A model generated the notes under the pieces. The model was not told where the DNA came from. It worked only from the letters and a program-made list of their open reading frames with translations, and ran no database searches. This document shows, piece by piece, positions 36,501-40,124 of a DNA stretch of 40,124 nucleotides. Each line of letters begins with the position of its first letter. Position 1 is the first letter of the stretch. Source of the stretch: an uncultured Eubacteriales bacterium (GTDB lineage: Bacteria > Bacillota > Clostridia > Oscillospirales > Oscillospiraceae); contig UROG01000022.1 of the NCBI GenBank assembly GCA_900549485.1, forward strand, positions 1 to 40,124, in the 5' to 3' direction. The position numbers were made by a program, and so were the translations under genes.

Positions 36501-37316
36501 CGTCTCTGCGGATTCGACCGTGGGAGGATCGCCGGGGCGGAGCTTGCGGTATATCTCAATAAGACATTCGTCGCGGGTAGCGCAGGTGTCTTTTTCGACG
36601 GTGGCTACCATACGCTCATCCTCGCCGAACACTTCCATGATGCGCTCGTTTGTCATAACGCCGACTTCGGGATCCTTCACGCAGCTGAGCCACGTGGCAG
36701 GCTCGTCCGCCGCATACTTGCCCATTGCACGCAGGAACCACGTGATAGGCAGCTTGCGGTTTTTGTCAATGCGGACATTGAACATATCAAGAGCGTCGGT
36801 CTCATATTCCAGCCACGCGCCGTGATAAGGGATCACGGTGGAGGAGTAGACGTTCATCAGAGACTTGTCGGTGGTCTTGTCAAAGTAAACGCCGGGAGAA
36901 CGGACTATCTGGGAAACGATAACGCGTTCCGCGCCGTTGATGACAAAGGTGCCGCCCGGAGTCATCATCGGGAAATCGCCCATGAAGATCTCCTGCTCCT
37001 TGATCTCTTCCGTTTCCTTGTTGCGCAGTCTCACCCTGACCTTGAGCGGCGCGGCGTAGGTAGCGTCCCTTGCCTTGCACTCCTCAATGTCATACTTGGG
37101 CTGCTCGTTCATGGAATAGTCAATGAAGCTCAGCTCAAGATTGCCGGAATAGTCGGTTACGGAGTCCACATCCCTGAACACTTCCTTGAGTCCGGTCTCC
37201 AGAAACCACTTATAGGAGCTTTTCTGGATTTCAAGCAGGTTAGGCATGTCCATGATCTCTTCGGTACGTGCAAAGCTCTTCCTCAGAGTTTTGCCGTATA
37301 GAACATCTTTTGGCAT
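33549..37316 (-). CDS. rpoB: RNA polymerase beta subunit
   Basis: A 1255-residue subunit. The rifampicin-binding region reads SQFMDQTNPLSELTHKRR, then LGPGGLSRERA, with the residues found in sensitive strains. The C-terminal section carries ETTIRETLRQAGL and KLHHLVDDKIHARSTGP as in other Gram-positive bacteria. The last 70 or so residues are a very acidic tail (runs of Asp and Glu), a common but variable trait of Firmicutes. ATG with AAGGAGA nine bases upstream. It has its own consensus promoter and is not preceded by rplL, which is the usual neighbour. Confidence 0.98.
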
Positions 37317-37382
37317 TAGCGTACTCTCCTTACTGAAATTTACAAACGCCCGGATATGTTGTCATTTTATCATAAGCCGGTG

Positions 37383-37411
37383 TTGATTTTACTTGCTGTA
37401 AATGGTATACT
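37383..37411 (+). promoter_or_regulatory. Promoter for the glycosyltransferase gene
   Basis: -35 TTGATT (37383-37388), 17-bp spacer, -10 TATACT (37406-37411). Its predicted start near 37418 lies inside the rpoB leader, so the transcript would run across the rpoB promoter before reaching the gene at 37585. Confidence 0.65.
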
Positions 37412-37463
37412 AAATAAGCAGATGGGTGAAAGAGAATTATTGCTCCTGCATAAATAGCAAGTC

Positions 37464-37493
37464 ATTATATCATTTCGCACATTTTAATGTCAA
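37464..37493 (-). promoter_or_regulatory. Consensus promoter of rpoB-rpoC
   Basis: On the - strand both boxes are perfect: -35 TTGACA (37488-37493) and -10 TATAAT (37464-37469), 18 bp apart. The predicted start near 37457 gives a 140-base leader. No L10- or other protein-binding structure was recognised in it. Confidence 0.88.
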
Positions 37494-37584
37494 GAAATTT
37501 TTCTTAATTTTTGTATTTTCGGCGGGAGTGTAGATCTCCTGCTAATTTTTTTATTTACAATGCACAAACTCTGGAGGCGGAAGC

Positions 37585-38820
37585 ATGGATATGCGCGTTA
37601 TAATTATTCTGGCAGCGGAAGCTGCTCTGGCCTTTTGCCTGATATACCGGACAGTCAGGCCGTTAAGGCTTGCTCCCCTGCTCTGCGCCGCTCTGCTCAC
37701 CGCAGCCGCATTCGCGGCAAGATACCTCGCGCTTGATTATGTTACACTCGATTACCGGGACTTTCTGTCCAAATGGGTCGATTATTTCAGAAATAACGGC
37801 GGATTCAGGGCGCTGGATCAGTCTGTCGGCAATTATAACATCCCATACCTGTATTTTCTTGCCGCCTTTTCCTACTCGGACATAAACGATCTGTATCTGA
37901 TAAAGCTGCTGAGCATATTTTTTGACGTTCTGCTTGCATACGGTTCGGCACTCGTTCTCAGCCGCTTCACTGAAAGCAAGAGTAGAATAATCGCCTGCTT
38001 TTTCACCGTTCTGATGCTCCCCACGGTTTTTCTCAACGGCTCGCTCTGGGGGCAGTGCGACAGCACCTATGCCGCACTGGCTATTCTCGGTATCTATTGC
38101 GCGCTTGATGGCCGTCCCGTGCTTTCCATGATACTTGCCGCGCTTTCTTTTGGTTTCAAGCTTCAGGCGGTCTTTGTTCTTCCAGTCTATGCCGTGCTGT
38201 GGATGAAAGGCAAATTCAAGCTCCGGCACTTTGCCGTATTTCCGGCGGCGTATATTCTGCTCGTCCTGCCCGCAGTTCTGCTCGGCCGCCCATTTCTTGA
38301 GACAATAACCCTGTATTTCAGCCAAACCGGAAGCATAGGCTCCGGACTTAACTACAATTCCCCTTCCATATATTCCATGTTTCAGTATTCGCTTCCGCAG
38401 GAATACAATGCGGCTGCCTCCGCGCTCGGCATAATCGCGGCGGCAGTCTATATGACCGCCATACTCGTTGCGTGTTATGTAAACCGAAATCGTCTTACGG
38501 AAAAAAGCATTCTCGCCGCGGCGCTGCTGTTTGCGATCGGTATTCCTTTTCTCCTTCCGCATATGCACGACAGATATTTCTTTGCCGCCGACATTCTTTC
38601 CGTCATAACCGCTTTTGCGGCGGTTCGGTTTTCCGCCATACCGCTCCTTGTACAGTTTGCGTCGCTTCTCGGCTATCACGCTTATCTGAAGCTGAGGTAC
38701 CTGCTGCTGATGGACAGGGGCGCATGGGCGCTTATCGCCGCGCTCATACTCTCGCTGTGGTTTTTTGTCTCTGCGCTCGAACGTAAATACTATAAGTTTC
38801 CGTACCGGAAGGATGCATAG
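37585..38820 (+). CDS. Multi-pass membrane glycosyltransferase, GT-C fold (Gpi18-like)
   Basis: A 411-residue protein with about ten hydrophobic helices. An early loop carries paired acidic residues (TLDYRDFLSKW, near 54-64), the usual position of the GT-C catalytic acid. FLNGSLWGQCDSTYAALA and PHMHDRYFFAADIL resemble bacterial Gpi18-like mannosyltransferases (COG5542), which use lipid-linked sugars. The acceptor and sugar are unknown. ATG with GGAGG seven bases upstream. It is alone, divergent from rpoB. An antisense frame of similar length is a shadow. Confidence 0.75.
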   Translation: MDMRVIIILAAEAALAFCLIYRTVRPLRLAPLLCAALLTAAAFAARYLALDYVTLDYRDFLSKWVDYFRNNGGFRALDQSVGNYNIPYLYFLAAFSYSDINDLYLIKLLSIFFDVLLAYGSALVLSRFTESKSRIIACFFTVLMLPTVFLNGSLWGQCDSTYAALAILGIYCALDGRPVLSMILAALSFGFKLQAVFVLPVYAVLWMKGKFKLRHFAVFPAAYILLVLPAVLLGRPFLETITLYFSQTGSIGSGLNYNSPSIYSMFQYSLPQEYNAAASALGIIAAAVYMTAILVACYVNRNRLTEKSILAAALLFAIGIPFLLPHMHDRYFFAADILSVITAFAAVRFSAIPLLVQFASLLGYHAYLKLRYLLLMDRGAWALIAALILSLWFFVSALERKYYKFPYRKDA

Positions 38821-39135
38821 CGCCGGAAGCATGCCGTTTTCAGGGATGGGCGGACATCTGCCGGTGGAGTATATAAAGATAATATCCGCTCACTTTGCGC
38901 TGCATACGCCTTCCCTTTTGCATCGTGCAGCGTAAAAATGCCGTTCAAGTGGGGAATTATTCCGGTAAAAGCGTCAAAATATGGGCATAAGTGTACGTGA
39001 GTCTTGACTTGAGCATTGAAAAGATGTATATTTAGCAAAGATTCTATTATACATAAGCAAAGAGGAGGCGAAAGCGCGCCGGTTTTTATCGGGCAGATTT
39101 TCACCAATTTGCTTAGAATGAGGAGGATCCTGTAA
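38821..39135. other. Intergenic region with hairpin and promoter
   Basis: No gene is visible. An 11-bp stem with one G-U pair (38894-38904 with 38926-38936) lies 75 bases after the glycosyltransferase but has no U-run. The promoter of the next gene is at 39004-39032. The leader after it contains a second purine-rich AGAGGAGG near 39060 with no start codon at the right distance. Confidence 0.6.
39004..39032 (+). promoter_or_regulatory. Promoter of the zinc-ribbon gene
   Basis: -35 TTGACT (39004-39009), 17-bp spacer, -10 TATATT (39027-39032). The predicted start is near 39039, leaving a leader of about 97 bases. Confidence 0.78.
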
Positions 39136-39786
39136 ATGGGCATGATTCCCGATGTCAGGTGCCGTCGCTGCGGTCAGACATTCTCGTCCCTGCGCAGCCG
39201 CTGTCCGAATTGCGGCACACGCAGAGTTTCGCAGAGCAGCCGCACCCCGGCAGCAACGCCCGGGACAGTCAAAGGAACCGCTTCCTACGAACGGGCGGAG
39301 GCGAACGCAAAATGGCAGATGATTTTTGGTCTTATTTTGGTCGTCTCGGTTATTCTCGCAGTTATTGTCATGGTGTCCACAAGTCTGGACGGGGCCGATA
39401 ACGCCGGTCAGTCCAAGGTCACGGCGCCTATTGCAGTTACAAACAACATCCCGCAGATCGAAAGCGCGCCTACCGCGCCCCCGACGCCGACTCCTTCGGT
39501 TGAAAGACTTACCATCAAGTTCTACGAAAAGGAAATTGATCAGGACTGCACGATGCACAAAAACAACGATGAGACGATCACTCTCACCGCAGTCCCCTAC
39601 CCGCTTACGATAACAGGCGTTAAAATCAATTGGTCGGTAAATCAGGAGGGTATCCTTGAGCTGACGCCGAGTGACGATACGCTCAGCTGCGATGTTCACA
39701 TCATCGGCACAATTGCCGGCGGCGTAAAGCTCACCGCAGAATGCTTCGGCGTTGAAAAGACTATTACTGTTTACTGCGTTGATTGA
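39136..39786 (+). CDS. Zinc-ribbon membrane protein with extracellular Ig-like domain
   Basis: A 216-residue protein I cannot name. A four-cysteine zinc ribbon (CRRCGQTF...CPNCGTR, residues 9-29) is followed by a Ser/Thr/Pro linker. One membrane helix spans about 63-82 (MIFGLILVVSVILAVIVMV). A Pro/Thr-rich stretch (TAPPTPTPSVE) leads to a C-terminal domain of some 90 residues with the beta-strand pattern of bacterial Ig-like (BIG2) domains (ITLTAVPYP...INWSVNQEGIL...VKLTAECFG). The ribbon should be cytoplasmic and the Ig-like domain outside. ATG with AGGAGG ten bases upstream; own promoter and terminator. Confidence 0.75.
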   Translation: MGMIPDVRCRRCGQTFSSLRSRCPNCGTRRVSQSSRTPAATPGTVKGTASYERAEANAKWQMIFGLILVVSVILAVIVMVSTSLDGADNAGQSKVTAPIAVTNNIPQIESAPTAPPTPTPSVERLTIKFYEKEIDQDCTMHKNNDETITLTAVPYPLTITGVKINWSVNQEGILELTPSDDTLSCDVHIIGTIAGGVKLTAECFGVEKTITVYCVD

Positions 39787-39794
39787 CCAAACTG

Positions 39795-39830
39795 AAAAAA
39801 GGCTCTGATACCGTTTCAGAGTCTTTTTTC
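39795..39830 (+). terminator. Intrinsic terminator after the zinc-ribbon gene
   Basis: GGCTCTGA (39801-39808) pairs with TCAGAGTC (39816-39823), one G-U pair, 7-base loop, then six T. A matching A-run before the stem could make it work in both directions. Confidence 0.9.
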
Positions 39831-39933
39831 TATGTTTGCAGGAAATCCAGAGCTTTTCTGACATCAGCTCACTCTGTATGTTCAGCCGCTGAAAAAGCGG
39901 AATAAAATTTAGGCGGCTTTTCGCAAAAAAGGC

Positions 39934-39962
39934 TTGACAAAATTTGCATGTTGAGTTATTAT
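39934..39962 (+). promoter_or_regulatory. Promoter of tRNA-Val
   Basis: -35 TTGACA (39934-39939), 17-bp spacer, -10 TATTAT (39957-39962). The start is expected near 39969, a few bases before the tRNA. Confidence 0.88.
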
Positions 39963-39974
39963 GATCAAGCTGAC

Positions 39975-40050
39975 GGACGATTGGCGCAGCTGGTAGCGCA
40001 TCCGCTTGACGTGCGGGAGGTCACAAGTTCGAGTCTTGTATCGTCCACCA
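39975..40050 (+). tRNA. tRNA-Val (GAC)
   Basis: Complete 76-base cloverleaf with encoded CCA. The acceptor stem pairs 39975-39981 with 40040-40046. The anticodon stem 40001-40005/40013-40017 holds anticodon GAC at 40008-40010. The T arm has ACAAG/CTTGT with TTCGAGT. It has its own promoter and terminator. Confidence 0.97.
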
Positions 40051-40056
40051 CAAAGT

Positions 40057-40086
40057 CCCGTAGAGCTTAGGTTCTACGGGTTTTTT
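40057..40086 (+). terminator. Intrinsic terminator after tRNA-Val
   Basis: CCCGTAGA (40057-40064) pairs with TCTACGGG (40073-40080), followed by six T at 40081-40086. Confidence 0.92.
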
Positions 40087-40105
40087 CTATCTGCGAACAG
40101 ACCCG

Positions 40106-40122
40106 CTCGAACTTGTGACCTC
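40106..40122 (-). repeat. Inverted 17-bp copy of the tRNA-Val T-arm region
   Basis: CTCGAACTTGTGACCTC is the exact reverse complement of 40017-40033 inside tRNA-Val. The sequence beyond the match does not pair as a T arm, so this is not a working tRNA on the - strand as far as can be seen. The window ends two bases later. Confidence 0.7.
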
Positions 40123-40124
40123 GT

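Noticed and set aside
37663..38832. 389-codon - strand frame opposite the glycosyltransferase gene
   Set aside because: Low-complexity charged translation, no ribosome binding site, and the + frame has clear membrane helices, motifs and GGAGG.

Overview
The window looks like chromosomal DNA of a low-to-mid GC Gram-positive anaerobe of the class Clostridia, most likely a gut-type Oscillospirales relative. This is an inference from gene content and style: RqcH (NFACT), Mini-RNase III, a TepA-like Clp protease, FtsK/SpoIIIE, strong AGGAGG ribosome binding sites and consensus sigma-A promoters with 16-18 bp spacers. No rRNA gene or species marker is present, so the assignment stays at about class level.

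Layout. 1-1050: a cut tRNA-Gly, tRNA-Cys, a perfect sigma-A promoter feeding a short leader or small RNA with its own terminator, then a LOG-family hydrolase, all on +. 1.26-12.7 kb: core genes on the - strand, as a LysM secreted protein, the operon uppP-ftsK-mrnC-rqcH, and the operon prfA-tsaC/coaE fusion-M18 aminopeptidase-tepA. 12.96-29.5 kb: an accessory metabolic block in two operons. Operon 1, read right to left from 22.3 kb, encodes a secreted solute-binding protein, two permeases, two different ATPases, a TauE/SafE exporter, a triosephosphate isomerase paralogue, a LarA-like hydroxyacid racemase, a LacI regulator and a second TauE/SafE protein. Operon 2, from 28.3 kb, encodes a 2-oxoacid dehydrogenase complex (E1 alpha, E1 beta, E2, E3) with an iron-dependent alcohol dehydrogenase between E2 and E3. 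A second, divergent LacI regulator sits at its head. 29.57-29.78 kb: a dispersed palindrome and a small MITE-like element. 29.8-37.3 kb: rpoB-rpoC, detached from its usual ribosomal-protein neighbours. 37.5-40.1 kb (+): a GT-C type membrane glycosyltransferase, a zinc-ribbon/Ig-like membrane protein and tRNA-Val.

The most interesting part is the 12.96-29.5 kb block. Read together, its genes suggest uptake of a small organic anion, aldose/ketose isomerisation of a triose-like compound, racemisation of a 2-hydroxyacid, oxidation by an Fe-ADH, oxidative decarboxylation to an acyl-CoA, and export of an anion by TauE. The TIM paralogue keeps its catalytic residues but has lost the usual phosphate-gripping residues. 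The LarA homologue has Asn where one catalytic His is expected. The two ATPases have complementary defects that predict one competent and one degenerate ATP site. Each operon has a pair of palindromic sites suited to a LacI-type repressor. A C3 sulfonate such as sulfolactate or dihydroxypropanesulfonate is a tempting substrate, but this is a hypothesis, not something the sequence proves.
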